From SZUA-287 sp036397975 (GTDB lineage Bacteria > Bacteroidota > Ignavibacteria > UBA10030 > UBA6906), in the NCBI GenBank assembly GCA_036397975.1, contig DASWHW010000078.1, forward strand, positions 1-22,552: 22,552 nt of DNA. Reading direction: 5' to 3'. A program made the translations under genes and the position numbers. Positions 8,064 to 15,988 of this stretch are shown here, piece after piece. The notes beneath the pieces are model-generated. The model made no database searches and was not told the origin of the DNA. It was given only the letters and a program-made list of their open reading frames with translations. The first letter of the stretch is position 1. The number at the start of each line of letters is the position of its first letter.

Positions 8064-8426
8064 TTAATAGAATGCATTTTTGTAGTATCGAATTTCCGGC
8101 TTACGGTCATGCATCATAATCGCAACAACGTCGAACCGGCATTCCTGGTTGCGCAGTTCGTGTTCATGGTAATATCCTTCCGCAACCCTCTTGAGCTGAC
8201 GCTGCTTGCGTAGCGTAACGGCATACTCCGCTTCACCAAAGGCATCATTGAACCGCAACTTCACTTCGACAAACACGAGGACATCCCCCTCGCGTCCGAT
8301 GATATCGATCTCTCCCCTCTCGAATCTATAGTTCGTCTCAATGATCTCCATTCCCAGTTCGCGAAGGAACTTCGTTGCGAGCACCTCCCCTAGATCCCCG
8401 GTTTGTTTTGTGGATGGCCGATCCAT
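8064..8426 (-). CDS. yraN: YraN/UPF0102 family protein
   Basis: This is a 120-residue protein of the UPF0102 family, with a restriction-endonuclease-like (Holliday-junction-resolvase-like) fold. The nuclease-type motif is intact: E39 and D41 in GEIDII, then E54-V-K56 in VFVEVK. The family start pattern (TGDLGEVLATKFL) is clear. Its ATG overlaps the RNase HII stop by one base (TGATG), so translation is probably coupled. The rnhB-yraN pair is a common bacterial arrangement. The biological role of the family is still uncertain; a DNA-repair or DNA-uptake role has been proposed for relatives. Confidence 0.93.
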   Translation of the reverse strand: MDRPSTKQTGDLGEVLATKFLRELGMEIIETNYRFERGEIDIIGREGDVLVFVEVKLRFNDAFGEAEYAVTLRKQRQLKRVAEGYYHEHELRNQECRFDVVAIMMHDRKPEIRYYKNAFY

Positions 8427-9136
8427 CAGTTTTGAGAATGTGGAATTTCAGATAATTGACCGGAGCCTATCTCATCGTCCGTATCAAAACTCAATTCAAG
8501 CTGATCGGTTGTTGTAAAACTCCTGCGATGAATGTCACATAAGCCCAGCGTCTGAATGGCGTTCCGGTGTTCTTTGGTTCCATACCCCTTATGTTTGGCA
8601 AATCCGTACCCCGGATATAGTGCTTCATAGGCTACCATCAAGCGGTCTCTGCACACCTTGGCGACGATGGAAGCAGCGGCAATGGTGAAACTGCCGGCAT
8701 CTCCATCGATAATGGTGGTATAGGGAATACCGTTTCCCACAAACCGATTGCCGTCGATGAGAAGGTACTCCGGTGTGAGAGACAGCCGATCGACAGCCTG
8801 ATGCATTGCCTTATATGTTGCGCGAAGAATATTAATCCGGTCGATGTCGTCATGAGAAACATATCCGACTCCGATGGCGGAAGCATGAGCAAGAATAATC
8901 TCGAAGAGCGTTTCCCTGTTGTCCTGGCTCAAGAGCTTGGAGTCATCAACTTCAGGAAAGTATTTGTCGACATCGAATATCACCGCGGCCGCCACGACGG
9001 GTCCTGCAAGTGGTCCGCGTCCCGCCTCATCGAGGCCGGCAACAAGGCGCGCCCCGTTTTGCCATTGCTCTCGTTCAAAGAACAACATCCGGTCATTTCG
9101 CCGGCGTAGTTCTGCTGGCGTTAGCCTAGAAATCAT
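8426..9136 (-). CDS. rnhB: Ribonuclease HII
   Basis: This cytoplasmic RNase cuts RNA in RNA/DNA hybrids and removes single ribonucleotides from DNA. The 236 residues carry the full set of family motifs: D36-E37 in GLDEAGRGPLAGP, D128 in LLIDGN, and D146 in DGDAGSFTIAAASIVAK, giving a complete DEDD active site. YGFAKHKGYGTKEH is the usual C-terminal signature. From the chosen ATG it overlaps the upstream Omp85 gene by 11 bases; an internal Met17 is possible but would sit farther from a ribosome site. The N-terminal extension of about 30 residues before the core is slightly long. The one-base overlap with yraN indicates one operon. Confidence 0.96.
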   Translation of the reverse strand: MISRLTPAELRRRNDRMLFFEREQWQNGARLVAGLDEAGRGPLAGPVVAAAVIFDVDKYFPEVDDSKLLSQDNRETLFEIILAHASAIGVGYVSHDDIDRINILRATYKAMHQAVDRLSLTPEYLLIDGNRFVGNGIPYTTIIDGDAGSFTIAAASIVAKVCRDRLMVAYEALYPGYGFAKHKGYGTKEHRNAIQTLGLCDIHRRSFTTTDQLELSFDTDDEIGSGQLSEIPHSQN

Positions 9137-10895
9137 TTACCAACCTGAAGTGAATCTTCCCGTTCGAAAACGAATCGCCTTTTCCAAGCGCAAAACTTAT
9201 CCCCGCGATACCAAGTCCTGTTTCAAGTTGAATGCCAACACCATAGCCGTACGGTACACTTTCAGCTTTCGCAATACCGCGAATGTCGTCCCCCGGTCGT
9301 CGATAGTATCCTGCGTCGAAAAAAGCATAGACGAATGATCGTGGCGCGATAAGCAGCCTGTATTCCAGATTCGACCAGAATACTTGTGAGCCGAGAAATT
9401 GATTTTCCCTGTACCCGCGAAGGGTTGAGGCTCCGCCCACACGAAACATTTCACTTTCTTCGATAAATCCTCCCTGGATTTCGCGACCATGCCAGCTCAA
9501 CGCAATCACCTGTCGCGTGAACACACCCAGATAATACTCAAGGTCGATGGTGATGCGTTGCAGATCGGATCGCTCTTTCACCAGGGACACAAACGGGGGA
9601 GGTACCGTCACCGATTTCCTTCCAAACTGATAGTCTGCACGAGCATGCACTCCTTCCGTCGGCGAGACGGGTTCATTTCGCGTGTCAAAATCCACCTCAC
9701 CACCAAACGCTACGGCCGAGCTGCGAAAGACTCGCTGGTTCAGAGAATCGGAGGAGGGAATCACCGACGCCGAGGAGAAGAGGACTCCAAATGAAATCTC
9801 CTCTGAAAAAAGGAAGTCCCCTTTCAGGTCTATCGCCCGTCGAACATAGGAGGTGTCTTGCTGCCTCTGGAAAAAGCCGCCACCGAGATTCGCAGGCAGA
9901 CCGAAGATCCATGGTTCGAGATAACGAAAGCCAAGTTCCTGGGAAAATCGATCTTCCCGCTGCCAACGGAAGCTCATTTTCCTCCCCGTGCCGAAGAGAT
10001 TCCTCATGCTTACAGAGACGAGTCCTGTGACGTACCCGTCCTCGCCGGCGAGACTTCCAGGAATGTACCCTACCACGCCGTCGAACGTGTTCGTATTCCC
10101 CTCACGAACGCGAACCAGAAGACCCCCTTTTTCTCTTCGAAGAAACAACTGCGGATCCGAAACTTCTGCGAAGATTCCCAAACGTTGCAGGCGAGAGCGG
10201 AACTTCTGAGCTTTCTCCAGATCAAACAACTCACCCGGAGTAAGTCGCGCCTCACGAACAACCACATCGCTCTTCGTGCTCGTGTTGCCTTCCACCAGCA
10301 CTTCGTCAATCGTCATGAGTTGTCCCTCTTCAACCCGGACGGTGATGTCGACAAAATTCTCATTTTCGCTTGTTCTCTCCTCCAGCCTCAATAGCTCACA
10401 AGAGGCGAACGGATATCCATCCGTTTCATAGCGCTTTAACACCGACTCCAATGCCTCTTCAACAGACGAACGTCGAAAAGGATCGCCCGATGACAACAGG
10501 CTTTCGGTGGAAAGAGTAGTCGATCGAATCGCGTTGTTACCGATCCAGAGAATATCTCCGATGACAGACCGCGTGCCTTCAGCTATGTCAAAAACGATTG
10601 TTGCAAAGGAGCTATCGTCGGAGAGGTCAAGCATGGATGGGGCAACACTGCAGGCGAGAAATCCCTCGGCGGAGTATCTGTCTCGAATGGTTTCAGCAGC
10701 ACGATGAAGAACGGACGTGTTGACATCACTCTCAGGTTGGACGGAAATCCATTCCAGTATTTCACGGGTGCTGAATGCAGTGTTTCCGTGGATTGAAAGG
10801 GAGCGTACTTTTGTGGTCGCATGCCCCGCGGAGAGGAGAGGAACCTGAAGAAGCGCCGTTACAAGGAGCGCTGTTCTCAACGCTTTTGTACGCAT
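9126..10895 (-). CDS. Omp85/BamA superfamily outer-membrane protein with three POTRA domains (TamA-like)
   Basis: This is a predicted outer-membrane beta-barrel for insertion or translocation of envelope proteins. I start at ATG 10895 (589 residues): GAAGG lies about 10 bases upstream and an SPase I signal peptide follows (cut near residue 26, AGHA). Three POTRA-like units fit about 28-107, 112-190 and 195-268, each with a V..I.W/H.GN motif. The rest is barrel. The Omp85 loop-6 signature is present as LRGY at 492-495, preceded by FRVGGAS, and the protein ends in phenylalanine as barrels usually do. Three POTRAs and this length resemble TamA more than five-POTRA BamA. It is 14 bases downstream of the GWxTD gene. 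Whether it assembles proteins or lipids is unknown. Confidence 0.9.
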   Translation of the reverse strand: MRTKALRTALLVTALLQVPLLSAGHATTKVRSLSIHGNTAFSTREILEWISVQPESDVNTSVLHRAAETIRDRYSAEGFLACSVAPSMLDLSDDSSFATIVFDIAEGTRSVIGDILWIGNNAIRSTTLSTESLLSSGDPFRRSSVEEALESVLKRYETDGYPFASCELLRLEERTSENENFVDITVRVEEGQLMTIDEVLVEGNTSTKSDVVVREARLTPGELFDLEKAQKFRSRLQRLGIFAEVSDPQLFLRREKGGLLVRVREGNTNTFDGVVGYIPGSLAGEDGYVTGLVSVSMRNLFGTGRKMSFRWQREDRFSQELGFRYLEPWIFGLPANLGGGFFQRQQDTSYVRRAIDLKGDFLFSEEISFGVLFSSASVIPSSDSLNQRVFRSSAVAFGGEVDFDTRNEPVSPTEGVHARADYQFGRKSVTVPPPFVSLVKERSDLQRITIDLEYYLGVFTRQVIALSWHGREIQGGFIEESEMFRVGGASTLRGYRENQFLGSQVFWSNLEYRLLIAPRSFVYAFFDAGYYRRPGDDIRGIAKAESVPYGYGVGIQLETGLGIAGISFALGKGDSFSNGKIHFRLVNDF

Positions 10896-10909
10896 GCCCG
10901 TACTTGCCT

Positions 10910-12208
10910 TCAGTTCTTTAATCGCTGCCAAACTTCCCAGATGGGCGTCGTCAAATGGTAGTCCCCGAACCCGGATTCATCAACAAAGGTAAAGGAATGA
11001 TTCAAGTCGTAGTATGTCCAGATTTCGTATGGCTTCGATTCCATATCAAACGGGTGGCGGTCAACGTTACTGGGGGATCCAAAAATGATAAACACCATTC
11101 CCATATCAGTACGCCAACCTTCAATATAATGGGAGAAGTTTTTATTCGCGTACTCTACCCTGCCGTAGTATTCCTCCATTTTTTCATTTCGCGCCGTGTT
11201 TGGATTCGGGTCTTTCTTCTTCCAGAACGCCACCAATCGGTGTTGCTTTTCTTCGGCCGTGGTGCCCTCGTTGATATATTCCATTTCATCTTTTTCGGCA
11301 ATATAGGCGAGCTGTTCCACTGCTGTTTCAAAGTTCTTCACCGTTCTTGGCAAACCGGACCAACGGACAACGAACTGCCTGCTCGTTGATGCAATAACGT
11401 TCTCTTTTTCATCTTCGGATGATTTGACCAAAACATAGACCACATAATCACCGACATCGAGACTTCTGGCGTCAACCGGAAGAAAGAACGGATTTCGACC
11501 GGCCTGCATCGACAATGTCGTATCGGTGCGCAAGCGTTGGTTCTTCTTTGCATCGTGCACAATCACGGACACAAATCCCTGCGCAATTGCAGAATCGGGA
11601 TATGATTCAAAAAAAACATGAAATGGCTCGGAGAGCGTGCCTGCATTAGCTGACACAAGGGGCGTGATGGATCGTTTTTCGCCGGTGTACGTAATTCGGC
11701 TCACGAGCATGATGTCACTCAGCGAAAGCGTCGATGTATCGTATTTTGGAATCGTCATCTGGCGAACGATGCGACGCATAACGTGAGATTCTTTGTCCTG
11801 CAGCAGCACCGTGATGAAATACTTCCCGGGCGCAAGATCAAAGGATCTTTGAAGCAAACTGTACGCGGTGGTTGAGACCGATTCATCGAAACTGCGAACT
11901 TTGATGGATTCCCGCCAATTCTTTTCCCGCACAAGCTTTGTATCCGCATCATAGATGGAAATAGTCACTTCGAAGGATGCCTCGTAATTGTCCTGGATCT
12001 TGATAAATGTTAGGTTCTCGTACGTCGTCTGCAGGAAGACATCGAGACGACTTGAAGATTTATCCTGTCCAGCAAAGGAGATGGCATCAACGTAGAAACC
12101 TTCATTTTCCAGTTCCTTCTGCGTCTCTGCAACTTCAACTTGCGCAAATGAGGGAGCGGCCGACAATAGAATGGCAAGCAACGTGGCAGACAGTTTTGTT
12201 TTATTCAT
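10910..12208 (-). CDS. GWxTD domain-containing exported protein
   Basis: This is a secreted or periplasmic protein of unknown function, 432 residues from ATG 12208, which has a strong GGAGG six bases upstream. The signal peptide ends near Ala22 (SFA before Q23) with no lipobox. Residues about 28-300 look like beta-rich repeated domains, with strands such as FEVTISIYDA and KYFITVLLQD that resemble immunoglobulin-like folds. The defining GWRTD motif is at 364-368 (YIEGWRTDMG) in the C-terminal domain, followed by IIFGSPSNV and YEIWTYY. The family is widespread in FCB bacteria and their relatives, with no proven function known to me. Position directly before an Omp85 barrel gene suggests a shared envelope task, which is inference. 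Confidence 0.88.
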   Translation of the reverse strand: MNKTKLSATLLAILLSAAPSFAQVEVAETQKELENEGFYVDAISFAGQDKSSSRLDVFLQTTYENLTFIKIQDNYEASFEVTISIYDADTKLVREKNWRESIKVRSFDESVSTTAYSLLQRSFDLAPGKYFITVLLQDKESHVMRRIVRQMTIPKYDTSTLSLSDIMLVSRITYTGEKRSITPLVSANAGTLSEPFHVFFESYPDSAIAQGFVSVIVHDAKKNQRLRTDTTLSMQAGRNPFFLPVDARSLDVGDYVVYVLVKSSEDEKENVIASTSRQFVVRWSGLPRTVKNFETAVEQLAYIAEKDEMEYINEGTTAEEKQHRLVAFWKKKDPNPNTARNEKMEEYYGRVEYANKNFSHYIEGWRTDMGMVFIIFGSPSNVDRHPFDMESKPYEIWTYYDLNHSFTFVDESGFGDYHLTTPIWEVWQRLKN

Positions 12209-12225
12209 ACGGGGCCTCCATATCC

Positions 12226-13515
12226 TCAAAGCTGGGCAACGAGATCATACTCTATAGTATCAACAATCGGAACAGTATGGTATGTTCCAATTTCGAGGGG
12301 GCGCTCGGTTTCAATAATCACTTCGTTGTCGATCTCGGGTGCATCCCGTTCTGTGCGACCATAGTAGCGCCCCCCTTCTCTTCTGTCAAGGACGACTTTC
12401 TGAGTTGTCCCGAGAAGCTGCTCATTGTTTTCACGCGAGATTTCTTGCTGCTTTTTCATAACAAGGGCCCGCCGCCGTTCCTTCTCATCCTGAGACATCG
12501 TATCGCCGAGAGGAAATGCTGTTGTCCCATCTTCTTGGGAGTACGTGAAAACTCCTAGTCGATCAAAGCGGACATCTTCTACGAACGAAAGCAGTTCCTC
12601 GAATTCCTTCGGTGATTCGTTTGGGTATCCAACGATCAATGTCGTTCTCAGGGCAATCCCGGGAACCTCTTGTCGCACCGTCTCGAGCAACTCGCGCAGA
12701 GCGCGCTGGGTAATACCCCGCCGCATCGATCTCAATACCTCATCGGAAGCATGCTGGATGGGGATGTCCATGTACTTACAGATCTTTGGATGATCGGCGA
12801 TTACTTTCAGAACATCCCGCGGAAACTTCGCCGGGTATGCATACATCAGGCGAACCCATTCGACACCCCTTACGTCTGCAATGCGGGAGAGCAGTTTGGC
12901 AAGCTGGCGAGTCCCATCAATATCTAGTCCGTAGTAGGTCGTGTCCTGCCCGATAACAATAATTTCTTTGACCCCGCGTGAAACGAGTGCTTCTGTTTCT
13001 GCGACAAGACTCTCCATCGTTCGACTGACATGTCCACCTCTCATCAACGGAATCGCGCAGAAGGAACAGGGGTTGTCGCAACCCTCGGAGATTTTCAAAT
13101 AAGCGAAGTGAGAGGGAGTCGTTAATACTCGCTCACCGACCAACTCGTGCTTATAGTCGGCGCCCAATTCCAGAGCTACTTCGTCCATACGGTTGGCACC
13201 GAAGAATTTGTCCACTTCAGGAATTTCAGCCACCAGTTCTTCACGATATCGCTCGGTGAGACAGCCCATGGCATAGACTTTCTTCAGCCTTCCTGCAGAC
13301 TTTCTCTTCACCTGTTCGATAATGGTATCGATGGATTCCTCCTTCGCTGCTGCAATAAATCCACAAGTGTTGATCACCGCAATATCCGCTTCGTCGATTG
13401 TCGAGGTAAGTTCGATGTCGCTCAAGCGGAGTTGTGCCATCAGCTTCTCAGAATCGACAAGGTTTTTTGCGCACCCCATCGTAATGACATGTACTTTTTG
13501 TTTGATCGTTTTCAT
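12226..13515 (-). CDS. rimO: Ribosomal protein uS12 methylthiotransferase RimO
   Basis: This radical-SAM enzyme methylthiolates the conserved aspartate of ribosomal protein uS12. The start is the ATG at 13515, two bases after the cdsA stop, giving 429 residues. The N-terminal UPF0004 domain has the three cluster-binding cysteines C15 (MGCAKNLVD), C51 (NTCGFI) and C85 (MGCLTERY). The radical-SAM cluster motif CxxxCxxC is C146-C150-C153 in EGCDNPCSFCAIP. A TRAM domain occupies about the last 65 residues. MGCAKNLVD at the start and the C-terminal TRAM fit RimO rather than MiaB. It sits between cdsA and the GWxTD gene in the same tight run. Confidence 0.95.
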   Translation of the reverse strand: MKTIKQKVHVITMGCAKNLVDSEKLMAQLRLSDIELTSTIDEADIAVINTCGFIAAAKEESIDTIIEQVKRKSAGRLKKVYAMGCLTERYREELVAEIPEVDKFFGANRMDEVALELGADYKHELVGERVLTTPSHFAYLKISEGCDNPCSFCAIPLMRGGHVSRTMESLVAETEALVSRGVKEIIVIGQDTTYYGLDIDGTRQLAKLLSRIADVRGVEWVRLMYAYPAKFPRDVLKVIADHPKICKYMDIPIQHASDEVLRSMRRGITQRALRELLETVRQEVPGIALRTTLIVGYPNESPKEFEELLSFVEDVRFDRLGVFTYSQEDGTTAFPLGDTMSQDEKERRRALVMKKQQEISRENNEQLLGTTQKVVLDRREGGRYYGRTERDAPEIDNEVIIETERPLEIGTYHTVPIVDTIEYDLVAQL

Positions 13516-13517
13516 TC

Positions 13518-14462
13518 CTAAGTGAACACAACAAAATCGAGATAACAAAACAACAAGGGCGCCGCAAACAGAAGGCTGTCGAATCTATCGAGCACACCGC
13601 CGTGTCCGGGAATCAGCGAGGAGGAGTCCTTTACTCCAGCATCCCGTTTTAACAGTGACTCTACAAGATCACCCATTTGGCCGAAAACTCCCACAATCAA
13701 ACCACACACAATTGCATTGGTAAGAGAGAGATACGGAATAACTAATTCCCGCGCGAGCCAAAAAACAACAACGGCTGCGATGAACCCCGCAATCGCTCCC
13801 TCCCATGTCTTATTGGGACTGACCCGCTCAAATAATTTCCTTTTCCCAAACGATCTGCCGGCGAAGTATGCGGCAGAATCACACAGCCAAATGGAAGCAA
13901 ACAATGAGACAATAGTCCATCCCCCCCATGCGTATACCGTAGAGCGAACTTCCTGTGAATTCATCTGCCCAATGTCAAAGTAGCGATAGACCGGAAAGTC
14001 TCCGGGAATAAACACCTCTCTCAGCGCAATGAGCGTTCCCAGAAAAAGGGAGACGTAGCACAGGCCCAGTACCGTGGAGCCGATGTTGAGAAGCGCAGAT
14101 CCCTTGTCTCTGAGCAACTCACTGAGCATGACCAACGGCACGAAGAGCAGCAGCAGGATCAAAACCGCCTGGGCCTGCGTTGGGAACGAAACCGTCACTC
14201 CGATCGACTGCCACCACTCGGGGATCAGATACTGTAACCGCTGGTGAAAAAAACCCGCGCTCACGGCAACACTGAAAACGATGCCAAGCCCAACCTGCGG
14301 GTGCACCCCTTTGGCCCTCGCCAATGTGTAAAACTCGTGCACTCCGACTACAGAGATGACCACAACCAATCCAAAAAAATAAAATCCCCCCACCAGAGTC
14401 AGCAGGAGGATGAGTGGGATTGCAACGACTGCGACCAGTATGCGGTTCGTAAGATTGCTCAA
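13518..14462 (-). CDS. cdsA: Phosphatidate cytidylyltransferase (CDP-diglyceride synthase)
   Basis: This integral membrane enzyme makes CDP-diacylglycerol from phosphatidate and CTP, the branch point of phospholipid synthesis. The 314 residues contain about eight membrane segments. The family signature is complete near the C terminus: SLLKRDAGVKDSSS, then IPGHGGVLDRFDS with the catalytic acidic residues. FGKRKLFERVSPNKTWEG is another conserved block. The start codon is TTG: an in-frame TAG lies just nine bases upstream of it and no ATG follows until deep in the protein, so no other start fits. No clear ribosome site precedes it; it may depend on translation of the gene 16 bases upstream. Confidence 0.95.
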   Translation of the reverse strand: MSNLTNRILVAVVAIPLILLLTLVGGFYFFGLVVVISVVGVHEFYTLARAKGVHPQVGLGIVFSVAVSAGFFHQRLQYLIPEWWQSIGVTVSFPTQAQAVLILLLLFVPLVMLSELLRDKGSALLNIGSTVLGLCYVSLFLGTLIALREVFIPGDFPVYRYFDIGQMNSQEVRSTVYAWGGWTIVSLFASIWLCDSAAYFAGRSFGKRKLFERVSPNKTWEGAIAGFIAAVVVFWLARELVIPYLSLTNAIVCGLIVGVFGQMGDLVESLLKRDAGVKDSSSLIPGHGGVLDRFDSLLFAAPLLFCYLDFVVFT

Positions 14463-14478
14463 GTGCGCTGACTATTCG

Positions 14479-15042
14479 TCAATTGGATTTATCTTCCGCA
14501 TCCAATTCCAACGCAAGGGCATCGAGGAATTGTTTTGCCTCCGTAAACATTGACTTCTGCACCATCACTTCCGTCAACGCCAGGTCACCAAGAGTCGTTG
14601 TATACATCCTGTCATGTTGCGATAACAAGAGCGCAGGAATGTTTGCTGCAAGAAGATGGCCTTTCATCAAATGAGCCTCGACCTGCGTACTGGCCGAATG
14701 CACAGCGACCCAATCAAATGCCACTTTCAAGTCATGGTGCTCCTCGCAAAACACTTTTCCACCACGCCGTCTCGCACAATCACCACAAACGGAAGTCGCA
14801 CAGACGATGCATCTGCCAACAGCGCGTTCACCCTCGTGCCGTTGACATTGAATTTCTTCTTCATCCTCGCGTTTCCATCCAAGAAGGATCCCACAATGCG
14901 GGCAGGTGATCACCTCATGCAGGATTTCTTCTTCGCACGAGGGACAGAATGCCGGGTCTCCGGGAGTCAACTTTACGCCGCAACCGGGACAGTCGGAAAC
15001 ACTCTCAAGGTATTCACACATACAAGACTGACAATAGGACAT
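14479..15042 (-). CDS. Zinc-ribbon / B-box-type zinc finger / DUF2007-like protein
   Basis: This is a cytoplasmic protein of 187 residues from ATG 15042, with an AAGAGA purine stretch upstream. It has three parts. Residues 1-55 hold two CxxC pairs of pairs (C4/C7 with C18/C21, and C33/C36 with C47/C50), typical of a double zinc ribbon. Residues 66-103 follow a B-box-like pattern C66, H69, C78, C81, C86, C89, C99, H102. Residues 110-177 resemble DUF2007, the 'putative signal transducing protein' domain, with AANIPALLLSQ and ALTEVMVQKS. No enzyme motif is visible. It may bind a protein partner or sense metal or redox state; this is a guess. It lies 13 bases after a CPBP protease gene and 16 before cdsA. 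Confidence 0.82.
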   Translation of the reverse strand: MSYCQSCMCEYLESVSDCPGCGVKLTPGDPAFCPSCEEEILHEVITCPHCGILLGWKREDEEEIQCQRHEGERAVGRCIVCATSVCGDCARRRGGKVFCEEHHDLKVAFDWVAVHSASTQVEAHLMKGHLLAANIPALLLSQHDRMYTTTLGDLALTEVMVQKSMFTEAKQFLDALALELDAEDKSN

Positions 15043-15055
15043 TTCGATAGTTCTC

Positions 15056-15988
15056 TTATTGAACCTCGGAATCTGCGGTCGGCTTTTTGGTGGCGTAAAT
15101 AAAATAGGAAGATGCTGATAGAAATACCACTCCAAACACCAGCGAATTCATCCACAGGAACGACGTACCTGATCCGCCAAGAAACTGACCGAGATACAAA
15201 TCATCGGAAGAGAAAAAATACAGGGTCGCACAGGCAAGCGCGTTGTTGACCACATGCGCAATGATAGAGAGACTGAGATTGCGCGTGCGATAGACGAGGA
15301 GGCCGAAGAAAATGCCGAGAGCAGAAACCGCAACAAGAGAGAACGGGTTCAGGTGAAACAACCCGAAGATGACACCGGCGAGAACCGCCGCCTGCCAGCC
15401 ACCGATGCTCTCTTCGAACGAGCGCTGGACCAATCCTCGAAAGAGAACCTCTTCACACACGGCCGGTGTAATCGCAGCAACAAGAAGAACCAGCATGAAT
15501 TCCCAGGGAGTGTTCGAGGCTATTAAAAGAAAATACATCCCCTGCATCATGTCCTGCAGTTCCTGGACAATCCTCCGAACTTGATCGGGCATAGGTATGG
15601 CGTCCTGAAGAACCATGTAGGCTTGCAGAACTTGCTGGAGGGCGATAACAGCAACAATCGTTGCGAGAAGGATTTTCCAATCCGGAAGCTGTATCCGGAC
15701 TACCTGGTATGTCCCATACCGGATTTTCGCGAGAAAGAGTGTCGGAAGGAGTAGGAACAGTATCTGCCCGAACATTGTCGCAAGGCGAAATGCCGTTGCA
15801 TCCTCGGGACCCGGACGCAAGCCAACAACCAGCAGCGCTGCAATACCTCCAACAATTTGATACGAGATGAAAAGGAATCCCAGAGAGAGTAGGCCAAAGG
15901 CTATTGGCGGCAGGCCCTTGACATGATCCGTGAGTGGTTTTCGTGGTACCGGTGAAGCAACAGGCGGCGGAGCGCTTGCATCATCCAT
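15056..15988 (-). CDS. CPBP family intramembrane glutamic endopeptidase
   Basis: This is a membrane protease of the CPBP (Abi/CAAX-processing Rce1-like) family, 310 residues with about eight membrane segments. The three family motifs are intact: E179-E180-x-x-x-R184 (EEVLFRG), the FxxxH motif with H212 (FGLFHLN), and HxxxN with H245 and N249 (HVVNNA). The proline-rich N terminus (about 25 residues) is probably cytoplasmic. The ATG overlaps the upstream stop by one base (TAATG). Bacterial members process prenylated or bacteriocin-like peptides in a few studied cases, and most have no known substrate. The adjacent zinc-finger gene could encode a partner, but nothing in the sequence proves it. 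Confidence 0.92.
   Translation of the reverse strand: MDDASAPPPVASPVPRKPLTDHVKGLPPIAFGLLSLGFLFISYQIVGGIAALLVVGLRPGPEDATAFRLATMFGQILFLLLPTLFLAKIRYGTYQVVRIQLPDWKILLATIVAVIALQQVLQAYMVLQDAIPMPDQVRRIVQELQDMMQGMYFLLIASNTPWEFMLVLLVAAITPAVCEEVLFRGLVQRSFEESIGGWQAAVLAGVIFGLFHLNPFSLVAVSALGIFFGLLVYRTRNLSLSIIAHVVNNALACATLYFFSSDDLYLGQFLGGSGTSFLWMNSLVFGVVFLSASSYFIYATKKPTADSEVQ

Noticed and set aside
7222..8067. Plus-strand open frame of 281 codons opposite cstA
   Set aside because: Its product is a highly charged His/Asp/Asn/Arg-rich sequence, as expected from reading a hydrophobic membrane gene on the opposite strand. No ribosome site or family motif is visible, and the minus-strand CstA reading is clear.
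9858..10394. Plus-strand open frame of 178 codons opposite the Omp85 gene
   Set aside because: It has no recognisable domain and lies fully within a well-supported minus-strand gene; it is a shadow frame.
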